Shown piece by piece: positions 25,380-35,777 of a stretch of DNA of 64,000 nucleotides. Source of the stretch: Hydrogenophilales bacterium (GTDB taxonomy: Bacteria > Pseudomonadota > Gammaproteobacteria > Burkholderiales > Thiobacteraceae). The stretch spans positions 1 through 64,000 of the forward strand of contig JACRIU010000082.1 in NCBI GenBank assembly GCA_016235775.1, read 5' to 3'. Position 1 is the first letter of the stretch. Each line of letters begins with the position of its first letter. Both the position numbers and the translations under genes were made by a program. Below the pieces are notes generated by a model. That model worked only from the letters and a program-made list of their open reading frames with translations, did not search any database and had not been told where the DNA came from.

Positions 25380-28300
25380 ATGTCCGTCCGTCTGCGCGAA
25401 ATCCCCTACAACTACACATCCTTCTCCGACCGCGAGATCGTGATGCGCCTGCTCGGGCCGGACATGTGGCGCGTGCTCGGCGAGTTGCGCGACGAGCGGC
25501 GAACCGGGCGTTCGGCGCGTATGTTGTTCGAGGTGCTCGGCGATATCTGGGTGGTGACGCGCAACCCTTATTTGCAGGATGATCTGCTGGCGAACGACAA
25601 GCGCCGCGCCGCTTTGATCGGCGCGCTGCGGCATCGGCTGAATGCGATCGAGGCGCGGCGCCAGGGCAACGCAGCCGTGGCGCAATTGCTCGGCGCCGCG
25701 CATGAAGCGGTCAATGTATTCGAAGCGGAATTCACCCACACCCAGCTTTTGCGCAAGCGCGTCATGGATCAGCTGAGCCGTGTCACGCGCCGCGACAATA
25801 TTCAATTCGATGGGCTGGCGCGCGTCTCGCATGTCACCGACGCCACCGACTGGCGCGTGGAATATCCCTTCGTGATCGTGAATCCCGATACCGAGGCAGA
25901 AGTCGCGCCCGTGGTGCGCACGCTGATCGAACTTGGGCTCACCATCATCCCGCGCGGCGGCGGCACCGGCTATACCGGCGGCGCGGTGCCGCTGACCAAA
26001 CTCTCGGCGGTGATCAATACCGAGAAGCTCGACACCTTGGGGCAAGTAACGCAAAGCACGCTGCCCGGCTTGAGCCAGCCGGTGGCGACGATTCATTGTG
26101 GCGCGGGCGTGGTCACCAAGCGCGTGATGGAAGCGGCGGATGACGCGGGGCGCGTATTCGCGGTCGATCCGACTTCGGCCGACGCCTCGTGTATCGGCGG
26201 CAATGTAGCGATGAACGCCGGCGGCAAAAAAGCCGTGCTGTGGGGCACCGCCATCGACAATCTGGTGTCGTGGCGCATGGTGACGCCGGACGGCGATTGG
26301 ATGGGGGTGGAGCGTCTCGATCACAACCTGGGCAAGATTCACGATGCGCCGTTGGCGCGCTTTCGCATCAGCCGTTTCACCGACGAGGGCCAGCCCAAGG
26401 GCGAGCCGGCCTTGCTCGACATTCCCGGCGCGCAATTTCGCAAGGCGGGGCTGGGCAAGGATGTCACGGATAAATTTCTGGCGGGCCTGCCCGGCATTCA
26501 AAAGGAAGGCTGCGACGGCATCATCACCTCCGCCACCTTTATCCTGCACAAAATGCCGGCGCACGTGCGCACCATCTGCCTGGAATTTTTCGGCCAGACG
26601 CGCGAGGCCGTGCCTGCCATCGTCGAGATCAAGGACTATCTCGATCGCCATCCGCTGACGCAGCTTGCCGGCCTGGAGCATCTGGATGCGCGTTATGTAA
26701 AAGCCGTGGGCTATGCCACCAAAGCCAACCGTCCGCAACGGCCGAATATGGTGCTGGTGGCCGATATCGCCTCGGATGACGAAAGCGCCGTGATTGATGC
26801 AGCCTCGCACATCGTGCGCCTGGCCAATGCGCGCGGCGGCGAAGGCTTCATCGCGGTGAACCCGGAGACGCGGCGCAAATTCTGGCTCGACCGTGCGCGC
26901 ACCGCGGCGATTGCCGCGCACACCAACGCCTTCAAGATCAATGAAGACGTCGTGATCCCGCTGCCGCGCTTGGCGGATTACACCGAGGGCGTGGAGCGCA
27001 TCAATATCGAGCTTTCCACGCGCAACAAATTGCGCCTGCTGGATGCGCTGCAAGCTTTTTTGCAGGGCGATCTACCCCTGATCCGCGACGAGGAAAGCAC
27101 GCCCGATCCGGCGCTCACCGAAACGCGTCGTGCGCAGGCGCTGGCCTTGATCGCCGCCGCGCGAACGCGCTGGCAATGGCTGCTCGACCATCTCGACTCA
27201 GCTGCAAGCGACTACGCCGCCGCCTTCCCGCTCCCCGCTCCCCCCTCCCCGCTCCCCGCCGTAACGGTGTTTCACGTCCTGCAAGACCATACCTTGCGCG
27301 TGTCGTGGAAGCGCGAAATCCGCCGGGAGCTGCATCAACTGTTCACTGGGCGCGAATATCAAAAAGTGCTGGATAAGCTCGACGCGATTCACCAGGACGT
27401 ATTGAAAAGCCGCGTGTTCGTCGCGCTGCACATGCACGCCGGCGACGGCAATGTGCACACCAATCTGCCGGTGAACTCCGACGACTACGCCATGCTGCAA
27501 GAGGCGAACCAGGCGGTGGAGCGCATCATGGCGCTCGCCACCCGGCTGGGCGGCGTGATCTCGGGCGAGCACGGCATCGGCATCACCAAGCTGCAATTCC
27601 TATCGGCGGAAGACATTGCGCCGTTCGCCGCCTACAAACGCCAAGTCGATCCGCACGGCCGCTTCAACCAGGGCAAGCTCTTGCCCGGCGCCGATCTGCA
27701 CAACGCCTACACCCCCAGCTTCAATTTGCTGGAAGTGGAATCGCTGATCATGGAACAATCGGAGATCGGCGACATCGCCGACTCGATCAAGGACTGCCTG
27801 CGCTGCGGCAAGTGCAAGCCGGTATGCAATACGCACATTCCGCGCGCCAATCTGCTCTACAGCCCGCGCAACAAAATCCTCGGCGCCAGTCTGTTGATCG
27901 AGGCGTTTCTGTACGAAGAGCAAACCCGGCGCGGCATTTCGCTCAAGCATTTCGACGAATTCAACGACGTGGCCGATCATTGCACGATCTGCCATAAATG
28001 CTTGGCCCCGTGCCCGGTGGATATCGATTTCGGCGATGTGTCGATCGCGATGCGCAACTTTTTGCGCCGCCGTGGACAGAAGCAATTCAATATCGGAAGC
28101 GCCGCTTCGATGCTGTTTCTCAACGCCACCGACGCCGATGTAATCAAACTCACACGCAAAGCCATGATCGAATGGGGCTATGCGGCGCAGCGCGTGGGGC
28201 ATGGCGTAGCCCGGCGCATGGGTTTGCTGCGCGAGCAAAATGCACGGCCGCCCGCCACGCACGGCCGGCCGCCGGTGACGGCGCAGGTGATTCATTTTTT

Positions 28301-29201
28301 CAACAAGCCGATGCCGGGCGGGCTGCCCAAAAAAACCTCGCGCGCGCTCTTGAGCTTGGAAGATCCGGCCATGGTGCCGGTGATACGCGATCCGGCCAAA
28401 ACGGGCGAGGAGGCCGACGCGGTGTTTTATTTTCCCGGCTGCGGCTCGGAGCGGCTGTTCTCGCAAGTGGGCATCGCCACCCAAGCGATGCTGTATCACG
28501 TGGGTGCGATCACCGTGCTGCCGCCGGGCTATCTGTGCTGCGGCTATCCGCAGACCGCGGCGGGCAATCACGACAAGGGGCAGCACATCAGCACCACGAA
28601 CCGGGTGCTGTTTCACCGGGTGGCGAATACGCTCAACTATCTCGACATCAAAACCGTGCTGGTGTCGTGCGGCACCTGCATGGATCAATTGCAGAAATAC
28701 CAGTTCGACAAAATCTTCCCCGGCTCGCGCCTGCTCGATATCCACGAATACCTGATGGAAAAAGGCGTCGCGCTTGCCGATGTGCCGGGCGTGAAATATC
28801 TGTACCACGACCCCTGCCACACGCCGATGAAACAGCACGACCCGCTGCAGGTGGCAAACGCCCTGATGGGGAGCGAGGTGCAACTCTCCGCGCGCTGCTG
28901 CGGCGAGGCCGGCACACTCGCGGTCGCGCGCCCCGATATCTCGACGCAAATCCGTTTCCGCAAACTGGAAGAGCTGAACCTGGGCCTGGAAAAAATCCGC
29001 GCCACGACGCCCGCCGCCCAGGTGAAAACCCTCACCTCCTGCCCGTCCTGCCTGCAAGGCATGCTGCGCTATCGCGACGACACCGGCCTCGATGCCGACT
29101 ACATCGTGATCGAACTCGCGCGCCGCTTGCTGGGCGAAACCTGGATGGAAGATTACATCGCCCGCGCCAACCAGGGCGGCATCGAACGAGTGCTGCTGTA
29201 A
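25380..29201 (+). CDS. Giant FAD-linked oxidase / Fe-S (DUF3683, CCG-domain) oxidoreductase
   Basis: A 1273-residue fusion. An N-terminal DUF3683 region (about 1-150) precedes an FAD-binding domain of the PCMH type (about 165-310; [15 protein letters not shown]), then an FAD-oxidase C-terminal domain (about 380-770; [14 protein letters not shown] and [14 protein letters not shown]). A two-cluster ferredoxin module has [11 protein letters not shown] near 805 and [11 protein letters not shown] near 868. Two CCG (heterodisulfide-reductase-like) domains follow, with CCGYPQ near 1053 and CCGEAGTLA near 1190. This resembles D-lactate or glycolate dehydrogenases fused with their Fe-S subunit, feeding electrons to the respiratory chain. 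The true substrate is not known. Its TAA overlaps the next ATG. Confidence 0.85.
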   Translation: MSVRLREIPYNYTSFSDREIVMRLLGPDMWRVLGELRDERRTGRSARMLFEVLGDIWVVTRNPYLQDDLLANDKRRAALIGALRHRLNAIEARRQGNAAVAQLLGAAHEAVNVFEAEFTHTQLLRKRVMDQLSRVTRRDNIQFDGLARVSHVTDATDWRVEYPFVIVNPDTEAEVAPVVRTLIELGLTIIPRGGGTGYTGGAVPLTKLSAVINTEKLDTLGQVTQSTLPGLSQPVATIHCGAGVVTKRVMEAADDAGRVFAVDPTSADASCIGGNVAMNAGGKKAVLWGTAIDNLVSWRMVTPDGDWMGVERLDHNLGKIHDAPLARFRISRFTDEGQPKGEPALLDIPGAQFRKAGLGKDVTDKFLAGLPGIQKEGCDGIITSATFILHKMPAHVRTICLEFFGQTREAVPAIVEIKDYLDRHPLTQLAGLEHLDARYVKAVGYATKANRPQRPNMVLVADIASDDESAVIDAASHIVRLANARGGEGFIAVNPETRRKFWLDRARTAAIAAHTNAFKINEDVVIPLPRLADYTEGVERINIELSTRNKLRLLDALQAFLQGDLPLIRDEESTPDPALTETRRAQALALIAAARTRWQWLLDHLDSAASDYAAAFPLPAPPSPLPAVTVFHVLQDHTLRVSWKREIRRELHQLFTGREYQKVLDKLDAIHQDVLKSRVFVALHMHAGDGNVHTNLPVNSDDYAMLQEANQAVERIMALATRLGGVISGEHGIGITKLQFLSAEDIAPFAAYKRQVDPHGRFNQGKLLPGADLHNAYTPSFNLLEVESLIMEQSEIGDIADSIKDCLRCGKCKPVCNTHIPRANLLYSPRNKILGASLLIEAFLYEEQTRRGISLKHFDEFNDVADHCTICHKCLAPCPVDIDFGDVSIAMRNFLRRRGQKQFNIGSAASMLFLNATDADVIKLTRKAMIEWGYAAQRVGHGVARRMGLLREQNARPPATHGRPPVTAQVIHFFNKPMPGGLPKKTSRALLSLEDPAMVPVIRDPAKTGEEADAVFYFPGCGSERLFSQVGIATQAMLYHVGAITVLPPGYLCCGYPQTAAGNHDKGQHISTTNRVLFHRVANTLNYLDIKTVLVSCGTCMDQLQKYQFDKIFPGSRLLDIHEYLMEKGVALADVPGVKYLYHDPCHTPMKQHDPLQVANALMGSEVQLSARCCGEAGTLAVARPDISTQIRFRKLEELNLGLEKIRATTPAAQVKTLTSCPSCLQGMLRYRDDTGLDADYIVIELARRLLGETWMEDYIARANQGGIERVLL

Positions 29202-29611
29202 TGGCGTGCGAACTGTGCGACACCCCCGGCGGCGATGTGCTCTGGCAGGATGACCTGTGCCGCGTGGTAGCGGTGGAGATGCCGGACTACCCCGGTTTTT
29301 GCCGCGTGATCCTGAACCGGCATGCGGGCGAAATGAGCGATTTGCCCGAGGCCGAACGGCAAAGGTTGATGCAGGTGGTGTTCGCGGTGGAAGCCACCCT
29401 GCGCCGCCTGATGCGCCCGGACAAGATCAATCTGGCCAGCTTGGGCAATGTCGTGCCGCATGTGCACTGGCATGTGATTCCGCGCTTTGCCGGCGATGCG
29501 CATTTTCCGCAGCCGATTTGGGCCGCGCCGCTGCGGGCGGGGGTGCGGCATGGCGCGCCGGACAGGGAAACGCTGCGCACGGCCTTGGCCGCGGTGCTGC
29601 CGCAAGCCTAA
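29201..29611 (+). CDS. HIT family hydrolase
   Basis: A 136-residue histidine-triad protein acting on nucleotide phosphoesters. The active motif HVHWHV (HxHxHx) lies in NVVPHVHWHVIPRF near residue 90. An N-terminal pair of cysteines (CELCD) could hold zinc, as in several HIT proteins. The ATG overlaps the stop of the large oxidoreductase (TAATG), showing translational coupling. Exact substrate unknown. Confidence 0.88.
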   Translation: MACELCDTPGGDVLWQDDLCRVVAVEMPDYPGFCRVILNRHAGEMSDLPEAERQRLMQVVFAVEATLRRLMRPDKINLASLGNVVPHVHWHVIPRFAGDAHFPQPIWAAPLRAGVRHGAPDRETLRTALAAVLPQA

Positions 29612-29673
29612 TCGGCCATATTTATATTGGATATGCTTGTAGAAATCCCTACTGGGCTGATAGGATTCGGCAA

Positions 29674-31332
29674 ATGAAAAACCGGCAGGATGCCATGCGC
29701 TCATTAGACGAGATATCCGTCACCGGACCGCAGCGGCCCATCATCTCCGACGCCAAATCCTGCCAGCATTGGCTCGCCGCTCTGCCCCTGACCCAGGCCA
29801 CCGCCGCGCACGCCGAAATCCAACTCCAGCTTGACCTGCTGAACCATACTTCCGCCTTATCCGGCATCGAGCGCCTGCGCATCCAGGAGCAGTTGCGCGA
29901 ATCGGTGGCCCACGTCCAGGCTGAAATGGCCAAGAAATATGCCGGCAAGCCGGTGCCCTTGGATGCCGCCGAGCTCGCGGTGTGGAAGAAGGTGATCGCG
30001 CTCTGGCAAGGGTTTACCCAGGCGTATCAAATCTGCCTGCAAAACTATCAGGACAATGACCAGGCGCTGGCCAGTTTCGCGCCGGCCATCGTGCAGCGCA
30101 TCCTCCGCCTCACCGGCCAGCAGATGCTGGAATACTTGCGCATCTATCAAAATATCCCCGAGACGCTGTGGAAGCAGTTGCACAAGACCTATGCCACCGC
30201 CGAGGAACTCGGGCTGGAAAAAATCGCGGTGAAGGATACGCTCAACCGCATGATCGAGGGCACGCGGCCGGAATCGTCATACGTGCATGCGCTGCTGCTT
30301 GATTTGGCCGACCCGTATCGCCTGAACGCCCGGCAGTTGGATCAAGTGGATCGCTGGCTGGAAAAATGGGCGGCGCGGGTCAACATCCTCAAGACGCCGG
30401 TCATCCCGGCGAACCCGGACCTGAAACTGCCAACCATGGTGGTCGATTTCAACCGCGCCACCGGCATTCAATTCGGCGCGCAATTCGAGACCGGCCCCAG
30501 TATCCGCCACCTGGATAGCACCCTGCTCGCCGCGACCCTGGTTAAACGCATCAAACATCTGCGCAAAGGCGGCGCGCCGAGCGAGCTGGACGTGGGCGAG
30601 GACTGCCAACAGCCGGCGTGCGAAGCACAGTTGTTCCGGCTCTTTCAGCATTGGTGCGAACCGCAGCATCACCGCGCCTATGAGCGCCGGGCGAGCGGAC
30701 AGAAGGCGCAAGTCTCGTTCACCCTGGCCGCGATCCATTTCTTTTGCAACGGCGGCAAAGCGTATCGCCAGCCCGGCGAGCGCAGCCACCAGGATTTAAG
30801 TTGGCGCGAAGTGGAAGATTTTCAGATGTTCGGCCGCGTCTCCACCCAAACCCAGAAGCTGCAAGCCTCGCAAATCGGGTTTGCAGCGGAAAACTGGCAG
30901 ATTCAAGATGAATCGGCGCTGGGGTTTCGCCTCGCCGCCGATGGGCTGCACGCCGCGCGGGTCGCGTTGAATCAACTGATCGCGATCCGCCATCCGCAAG
31001 CAAAGCATTTCGCCATCGGCCAAGTGCGCTGGATGCGTTTCGATGCGAATGGCGATTTGAATATCGGCATCCACGCCTTCCCCGGCATACCGATGGCGGT
31101 GGGCATCCGCGCGCCGGTGCTGATCCCTACGCTGCAAAACAAATTCATCCAGGCTTTCCTGCTGCCGGAAATCCCGACCATCAAGGAACCCGCCACCCTC
31201 GTCCTGCCGCATGGCTGGTACGGCCCCAACAAGCAATTGGAGCTGCACATCGACGACACCCTGCACGTGCGCCTGACCCAGGTCGTCGAACGCGGCGCCG
31301 ATTTCGAGCGCGTGGCGTTCGAAGTGAAATAA
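29674..31332 (+). CDS. Conserved hypothetical protein (about 550 residues)
   Basis: A soluble 552-residue protein without signal peptide or membrane helix. The first 240 residues are mostly helical; the later part has beta-rich segments such as VSFTLAAIHFFCNGG and HVRLTQVVERGADFERVAF. The arrangement YERRASGQ followed by the beta segment weakly recalls atypical PilZ-like (c-di-GMP) proteins of betaproteobacteria, but I do not see a full RxxxR...DxSxxG motif. The open frame reaches back to 29257 through the HIT gene; the ATG at 29674 lies after that gene and has AGGA upstream (29695 is also possible). Convergent with phoR. Confidence 0.6.
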   Translation: MKNRQDAMRSLDEISVTGPQRPIISDAKSCQHWLAALPLTQATAAHAEIQLQLDLLNHTSALSGIERLRIQEQLRESVAHVQAEMAKKYAGKPVPLDAAELAVWKKVIALWQGFTQAYQICLQNYQDNDQALASFAPAIVQRILRLTGQQMLEYLRIYQNIPETLWKQLHKTYATAEELGLEKIAVKDTLNRMIEGTRPESSYVHALLLDLADPYRLNARQLDQVDRWLEKWAARVNILKTPVIPANPDLKLPTMVVDFNRATGIQFGAQFETGPSIRHLDSTLLAATLVKRIKHLRKGGAPSELDVGEDCQQPACEAQLFRLFQHWCEPQHHRAYERRASGQKAQVSFTLAAIHFFCNGGKAYRQPGERSHQDLSWREVEDFQMFGRVSTQTQKLQASQIGFAAENWQIQDESALGFRLAADGLHAARVALNQLIAIRHPQAKHFAIGQVRWMRFDANGDLNIGIHAFPGIPMAVGIRAPVLIPTLQNKFIQAFLLPEIPTIKEPATLVLPHGWYGPNKQLELHIDDTLHVRLTQVVERGADFERVAFEVK

Positions 31333-31348
31333 AGCCGGTTTTTCTCTT

Positions 31349-32665
31349 CTACACCGCTACCGGCGCTTTTGCCCGCAGCACGCGCGTGGCGGGGAAGATC
31401 ACGCTGAAGGTGCTGCCCTGCCCAACGATGCTTTCGATCTCCAGCCGCGCTTGATGCCGCGTCAGCACGTGCTTCACGATCGAGAGCCCGAGCCCGGTGC
31501 CGCCGGTTTCGCGCGAGCGGCTGCGATCGACGCGGTAGAAGCGCTCAGTGAGCCGCGGGATGTGCTGCGGCTCGATGCCGATGCCGCTGTCTTTGACCGA
31601 AAAGCGCGTCTCGTCTCCGCGATCTTCCCAGCGCACCACGATCTCCCCGCCCTGCGGCGTATAGCGCACGGCGTTGCTGATCAAGTTGCCCAAGGCGCTG
31701 CGCAATTCGCTTTCCGCCCCTTGCAGGCAGGCGCTGCTTTCCAGTTCCAGCCGAATCGGATGCCGGCCATGGCTCAAACCCTGCGCATCCTGGTGCAACT
31801 GGCGCAGGAGTGCGGGCGCATCGACCTTCTCTTCCTGCAAAGGATTCGCCGCGCTTTCGAGGCGCGACAAGGTGAGCAAATCCTCCACCAAGCGCTGCAT
31901 GCGCAGGGTTTGATCGCGCATCAGGCTGAAGAAATGGGAGCGGTTGTCCTCGCTCAAATCGGTGTAATCCTGCAGCGATTCCAAGAAGCCGCCGATGACC
32001 GTGAGCGGCGTGCGCAGCTCGTGCGACACGTTGGCGATGAAGTCGCGGCGCATGGTTTCCACTTGTTCGAAGCGGGTGATATCGCGCGCCAGTAATAATT
32101 TCAAATCATCGCCGAAAGGCACCAATTGCACCGAGAGCGTGACTTCCGGGTTGCGCGCCGATTTCATAATCAGCGGCTCGCTGTAATTATGCGCGGAGAT
32201 ATATTCGTTGAATTGGCTTTGGCGCAGCAGATAGGTGATGGGGTGGCCGATATCGGTTTCGAGATTCAGGCCAAATTGCTGGGCGGCGATCGGGTTGAAC
32301 CACTCGATTTGATCCCCCGCATCCAGCATCACCACGCCGTCGGGCATGGCCTCGCCCGCGCGCTGAAAGCGCTGCAGCGCTTTGGATAACTGTTGCTGGC
32401 TCGCCGACTGGCGCCGCGCGAGCTGATACAGCAAAACGAAGGTTTCCTCCCACAAGCCCTCGCCTTCCGGCACGGTGCGCAACTGCGGATTGGAAAGCCA
32501 GCGATTGAGTTCTTTTAATTGGCGCAAATTGAAAAGAATGTAGCCGAGCAGGCACAGGCTGAACCCGAGCAACGCCCACACCGCGCCCGCGATCGGCCAC
32601 ATGATCAGCGCCAGCAGGGCGATCAATCCAAGATTAGAAAGCGGTCGCAACCAGAATCCGGGCAT
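31349..32665 (-). CDS. phoR: Phosphate regulon sensor histidine kinase PhoR
   Basis: Two N-terminal membrane helices (about 8-26 and 30-48) are followed by a linker, a PAS domain (about 95-190; AMPDGVVMLDAGDQIEWFN), a dimerisation/phosphoacceptor helix with His in ANVSHELRTPLTVIGG near residue 215, and a kinase domain with N box (LGNLISNAVRYT), DSGIGIEP and GGTGLGLSIVKHV. Length 438 matches PhoR. It phosphorylates PhoB under phosphate limitation. It follows phoB on the same strand, but 260 bases containing a hairpin element lie between. Confidence 0.92.
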   Translation of the reverse strand: MPGFWLRPLSNLGLIALLALIMWPIAGAVWALLGFSLCLLGYILFNLRQLKELNRWLSNPQLRTVPEGEGLWEETFVLLYQLARRQSASQQQLSKALQRFQRAGEAMPDGVVMLDAGDQIEWFNPIAAQQFGLNLETDIGHPITYLLRQSQFNEYISAHNYSEPLIMKSARNPEVTLSVQLVPFGDDLKLLLARDITRFEQVETMRRDFIANVSHELRTPLTVIGGFLESLQDYTDLSEDNRSHFFSLMRDQTLRMQRLVEDLLTLSRLESAANPLQEEKVDAPALLRQLHQDAQGLSHGRHPIRLELESSACLQGAESELRSALGNLISNAVRYTPQGGEIVVRWEDRGDETRFSVKDSGIGIEPQHIPRLTERFYRVDRSRSRETGGTGLGLSIVKHVLTRHQARLEIESIVGQGSTFSVIFPATRVLRAKAPVAV

Positions 32666-32753
32666 GGAAGGGTAGGCAGAATTTAACAGCGCTAATTATG
32701 GCACGGCGCTCGCGGCTACGGCATGCCCATTGCAATAACGAAAAGGGCTTTTC

Positions 32754-32885
32754 ACCGCAGAGGACGCGGAGGACGCAGAGTAATTCAAGGAATAAGCGAA
32801 ACATTCGCGCCACTCAGCAGGCGCTGCAAATCAACCGCTTCGGCCTTGCCTTTCCTCGGCGTCCCCCGCGTCCTCTGCGGTTCAT
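32754..32885. repeat. Hairpin with tandem 9-base arm units (type CGCAGAGGA)
   Basis: The left arm contains CGCAGAGGA, CGCGGAGGA and CGCAGAG in tandem; the right arm is the reverse complement pattern (TCCCCCGCGTCCTCTGCGG). A loop of about 65 bases lies between. It splits the phoB-phoR unit. It has the same architecture as the elements at 25,222, 34,324 and 35,763. Confidence 0.75.
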
Positions 32886-32927
32886 GATTTTCATTGTTCA
32901 AACTTCATCTAGCCGGAGCAATAGCGA

Positions 32928-33614
32928 TCAGCGCTGCGAAAGGCGGTAGCCCGCGCCGCGCACGGTTTGCACCAGCGCATCATGCCGGGTCGGCTCCAGC
33001 GCCTTGCGCAGACGGCGGATGTGCACATCCACCGTGCGTTCTTCCACGAACACTTGGTTGCCCCACACGCGGTCGAGGAGTTGCGTGCGCGAATGCACGC
33101 GCTCCGGATGCGTCATCAGAAAATGCAAGAGGCGGAATTCGGTCGGGCCGAGCTCGACCGGCGCGCCGTTGCCGGTGACGCGGTGGGTGACGGGATCCAG
33201 CGCCAGCCCCGCGATCTCCACCAGCTCGTCGGTCATTTGCGGCGCGCGCCGGCGCAACACGGCTTTGATGCGCGCATTCAATTCACGCGGCGAGAACGGC
33301 TTGGTGACATAGTCGTCGGCGCCGGTCTCCAGGCCTTTCACTTTATCCTGCTCTTCGCCGCGCGCGGTGAGCATGATCACGGGAATGGCCTTGGTATAGC
33401 CATCATTCTTGAGCTTCTTCGCATAATCGATGCCGCTCATGCCGGGCAGCATCCAATCAAGCAGAATCAAATCCGGCAGCGCCTCCTTGATGAGATGCTG
33501 TGCAGACTCGGCGCTGGGCGCGGCCATCACGATGTGACCGGCCTGCTTGAGGTTGAATGCGATCAGCTCTTGGATCGCGGGTTCGTCTTCCACTACCAAT
33601 ACGGTTGCGGGCAT
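32928..33614 (-). CDS. phoB: Phosphate regulon response regulator PhoB
   Basis: An OmpR-family regulator of 228 residues. The receiver domain (1-120) has acidic residues EDE at 10-12, phosphoacceptor Asp in [13 protein letters not shown] near 53, and the Lys in [10 protein letters not shown]. The winged-helix domain (about 130-226) ends [11 protein letters not shown]. The start has AAGGAG seven bases upstream. A PHO-box-like site lies at 33711-33738, consistent with autoregulation, with a REP palindrome in the leader between. Confidence 0.95.
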   Translation of the reverse strand: MPATVLVVEDEPAIQELIAFNLKQAGHIVMAAPSAESAQHLIKEALPDLILLDWMLPGMSGIDYAKKLKNDGYTKAIPVIMLTARGEEQDKVKGLETGADDYVTKPFSPRELNARIKAVLRRRAPQMTDELVEIAGLALDPVTHRVTGNGAPVELGPTEFRLLHFLMTHPERVHSRTQLLDRVWGNQVFVEERTVDVHIRRLRKALEPTRHDALVQTVRGAGYRLSQR

Positions 33615-33628
33615 GGCTTTACTCCTTA

Positions 33629-33692
33629 GTAGGGGCGAGGCATGCCTCGCCCGAATTATTCAGCTACGGGCGAGGCATGCCTCACCCCTACA
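33629..33692. repeat. REP-like palindrome pair (GGGCGAGGCATGCCTCGCCC)
   Basis: Two near-identical palindromes around GGCATGCC, bounded by GTAGGGG and CCCCTAC so that the whole is also an inverted repeat. The same element is found at 37,422 and 60,823. Here it lies just upstream of the phoB ribosome-binding site, within the leader. Confidence 0.8.
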
Positions 33693-33710
33693 CTGAAAGC
33701 CGGTCATATT

Positions 33711-33738
33711 ATGACGCTACTGTGACGTTTGCGTGACA
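33711..33738 (-). promoter_or_regulatory. PHO-box-like site upstream of phoB
   Basis: Read on the minus strand there are three direct repeats TGTCAC, CGTCAC and CGTCAT spaced exactly 11 bases apart, the spacing and core (GTCA) of PhoB-binding PHO boxes. It lies about 100 bases upstream of the phoB start. Confidence 0.65.
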
Positions 33739-33796
33739 TCCCCGGCCAACGCGCCATAACCCTGCCGTTTATAGCAATTTCGGCCAGCCCCGGTGC

Positions 33797-33855
33797 AGTG
33801 TAGTGTTTAACACAAAACCGCTCTGAAAGCACCGTTTAGAGTGAAACACTACACT
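33797..33855. repeat. Perfect 12-base inverted repeat, 59-base hairpin
   Basis: AGTGTAGTGTTT at 33797-33808 pairs exactly with AAACACTACACT at 33844-33855, with an inner CTCT/AGAG pairing. It lies between the phoB promoter and the DUF971 gene, about 40 bases before the latter. It could be a small mobile element, a protein-binding site or an RNA structure. Confidence 0.6.
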
Positions 33856-33892
33856 AGGGTATGATCTTGTTTTTTAAGCGTAAGGAATTGCC

Positions 33893-34306
33893 ATGGCTGC
33901 ATCAGAAACCCCGACACCGACCGAGATCAAGCTGCACCAAAAGTCGCGCCTGTTGGAAATCGCCTTCGCCGACGACACTCGTTTTAACTTTCCGTGCGAG
34001 TTTCTGCGCGTGTATTCGCCCTCGGCCGAAGTGCGTGGCCACGGCCCCGGCCAGGAAGTGCTGCAAGTGGGCAAGATCAATGCGGAAATCACCGCCATCG
34101 AGCCGGTCGGCACTTATGCGATCAACCTCGCGTTCACCGACGGCCACGACTCGGGCATCTACTCCTGGGATTATCTGTACAACTTGGGGGTCCATCAGGA
34201 TGAACTGTGGGCGCGCTACTTGGAACGCATGAAAGAAGCCGGCGCCAGCCGCGAGCCGGCCTCCGCCATGCCCGCCGCGTTTGAACACCGGCCCAAATCG
34301 AAATAA
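33893..34306 (+). CDS. DUF971 domain protein
   Basis: A 137-residue protein with the DUF971 pattern: [27 protein letters not shown], then [28 protein letters not shown]. The family is linked to iron-sulfur or ubiquinone-related genes by context in many betaproteobacteria, without an established reaction. It precedes ubiE; a hairpin element separates the two genes. Confidence 0.85.
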   Translation: MAASETPTPTEIKLHQKSRLLEIAFADDTRFNFPCEFLRVYSPSAEVRGHGPGQEVLQVGKINAEITAIEPVGTYAINLAFTDGHDSGIYSWDYLYNLGVHQDELWARYLERMKEAGASREPASAMPAAFEHRPKSK

Positions 34307-34323
34307 AACTTAAGAACAACCGT

Positions 34324-34459
34324 TTTGCCACAGAGATCACAGAGGCCACAGAGAAAAACGCGACAGATTCGTGGTTTTGTGCTTGCCTTCAGCTTACGAG
34401 CGAACTGACGGTTAAGCCGCTGCATTTCCTCTGTGTGCTCTGTGATCTCTGTGGCAAAT
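34324..34459. repeat. Hairpin with tandem 9-base arm units (type CACAGAGAT)
   Basis: The left arm is TTGCCACAGAGAT followed by CACAGAGGC and CACAGAGAA; the right arm mirrors it (CCTCTGTGTGCTCTGTGATC then TCTGTGGCAA). The loop is about 70 bases. It lies between DUF971 and ubiE; the ubiE reading frame runs into the right arm but translation should begin downstream of it. Confidence 0.8.
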
Positions 34460-34479
34460 TGATTTTGGGGAAAAATACT

Positions 34480-35208
34480 ATGACCACCCATTTCGGTTAT
34501 CAGCAAGTCGAGGAACAGGAAAAAGCGCGCAAAGTGGCGGAAGTATTCCACTCCGTCGCCAATCGCTACGACGTGATGAACGATCTGATGTCGGCCGGCA
34601 TGCACCGGCTGTGGAAGGCGTTCACCATCGAGCAAAGCGCGGTGCGCCCCGGCAACCGCGTGCTGGACGTGGCGGGGGGCACGGCCGATCTGGCCGGCGC
34701 TTTTGCCAAACGGGTCGGCGCCAGCGGTCAGGTCGTGCTCACCGACATCAACGGCTCCATGCTGGGCGTGGGCCGCGACCGCATGCTGGATCAAGGTTTC
34801 ACCCCGCTCGCAGTACTTTGCGATGGCGAGAAGCTGCCTTTCCCCAGCAATTATTTCGATATCGTCACCGTGGCTTTCGGGCTGCGCAACATGACGCACA
34901 AAGACGTAGCGCTGGCGGAAATGCACCGCGTGCTGCGCCCCGGCGGGCGCTTGCTGGTGCTGGAATTTTCCAAAGTGTGGAAGCCGCTCGCACCGCTCTA
35001 TGATTTTTATTCTTTCAAGATTTTGCCGGTCATGGGCAAACTCGTGGCCAAGGACGAAGCCAGTTACCGCTACCTGGCCGAATCGATCCGCATGCACCCG
35101 AGCCAAGAAGAATTGAAGAAGATGATGCAGGACGCAGGCCTGGAGCGCGTGGATTATTTCAATCTCACCGGCGGCGTGGTGGCGCTGCATAAGGGCTACA
35201 AATTCTAA
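34480..35208 (+). CDS. ubiE: Ubiquinone/menaquinone methyltransferase UbiE
   Basis: SAM-dependent C-methyltransferase of ubiquinone synthesis, 242 residues. It has the SAM site [13 protein letters not shown] near 65-77, [26 protein letters not shown] and the family motifs [18 protein letters not shown] and [15 protein letters not shown]. The open frame begins at 34435 in the repeat arm; ATG at 34480 (with GGGGAAAA upstream) gives the normal start. It is followed two bases later by ubiJ. Confidence 0.95.
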   Translation: MTTHFGYQQVEEQEKARKVAEVFHSVANRYDVMNDLMSAGMHRLWKAFTIEQSAVRPGNRVLDVAGGTADLAGAFAKRVGASGQVVLTDINGSMLGVGRDRMLDQGFTPLAVLCDGEKLPFPSNYFDIVTVAFGLRNMTHKDVALAEMHRVLRPGGRLLVLEFSKVWKPLAPLYDFYSFKILPVMGKLVAKDEASYRYLAESIRMHPSQEELKKMMQDAGLERVDYFNLTGGVVALHKGYKF

Positions 35209-35210
35209 AC

Positions 35211-35777
35211 GTGAGCCCCTTCGCCGCCGCCTTCAACCATGTGCTCGCGCAAAATGCCTGGTCACGTGAAAAGCTGGCGCCCTTCGCGGGCAAGCTGTTT
35301 CAACTCAGGCTGCCGCCGGCGATGTTGAATTTCTCGTTGGATGCATCCGGCCTGGTGCAGCAAGCGACCGGCGGCACACCCGACGCTACGCTGGTTGCCA
35401 CCCCCACTGGGTTTTTGCGCTACCTCGCCGTCGAACCGCGCGATCCGAACCTCATCGCCATCGAAGGCGATGCCGAATTTGGCGCCGCGCTACGCGAGAT
35501 ACTGAGCCAGCTCACTTGGGAGGCGGAAGAAGATTTATCCCGCCTGTTCGGCGACGTGCTCGCGCACCGCATCGCGGGCTTTGCCAAGAATTGGTTCGCC
35601 TGGCGCGAGCAATCGCTCAAGCGTTTTGCCTTAAGCGCCAGTGAATATTTCACCGAAGAGCAAGCGCTGCTGGCCAAGCCGCGCCACTTGGCACAGTTCA
35701 CGCAAGAAGTGGCGACTGTAGAGGCGGCGGTGAATGATTTGGACAAACGAATTCAAAAGCTGTTTAACCACGAATGA
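35211..35777 (+). CDS. ubiJ: Ubiquinone biosynthesis accessory factor UbiJ (SCP2 domain)
   Basis: A 188-residue protein starting with GTG two bases after ubiE. The N-terminal SCP2-type lipid-binding domain (LRLPPAMLNFSLDASGLV and IAIEGDAEFGAALREIL) and a C-terminal coiled-coil region (ATVEAAVNDLDKRIQKLF) match UbiJ, which together with UbiK organises the soluble ubiquinone-synthesis complex. The context between ubiE and ubiB supports this. Confidence 0.88.
   Translation: MSPFAAAFNHVLAQNAWSREKLAPFAGKLFQLRLPPAMLNFSLDASGLVQQATGGTPDATLVATPTGFLRYLAVEPRDPNLIAIEGDAEFGAALREILSQLTWEAEEDLSRLFGDVLAHRIAGFAKNWFAWREQSLKRFALSASEYFTEEQALLAKPRHLAQFTQEVATVEAAVNDLDKRIQKLFNHE

Noticed and set aside
29257-29673. 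Upstream extension of the conserved hypothetical protein through the HIT gene
   Set aside because: It would overlap the well-supported HIT gene in another frame; the ATG at 29674 lies just after it.
34435-34479. 15 extra codons before ubiE
   Set aside because: They come from the arm of a hairpin repeat and do not belong to the UbiE N-terminus.
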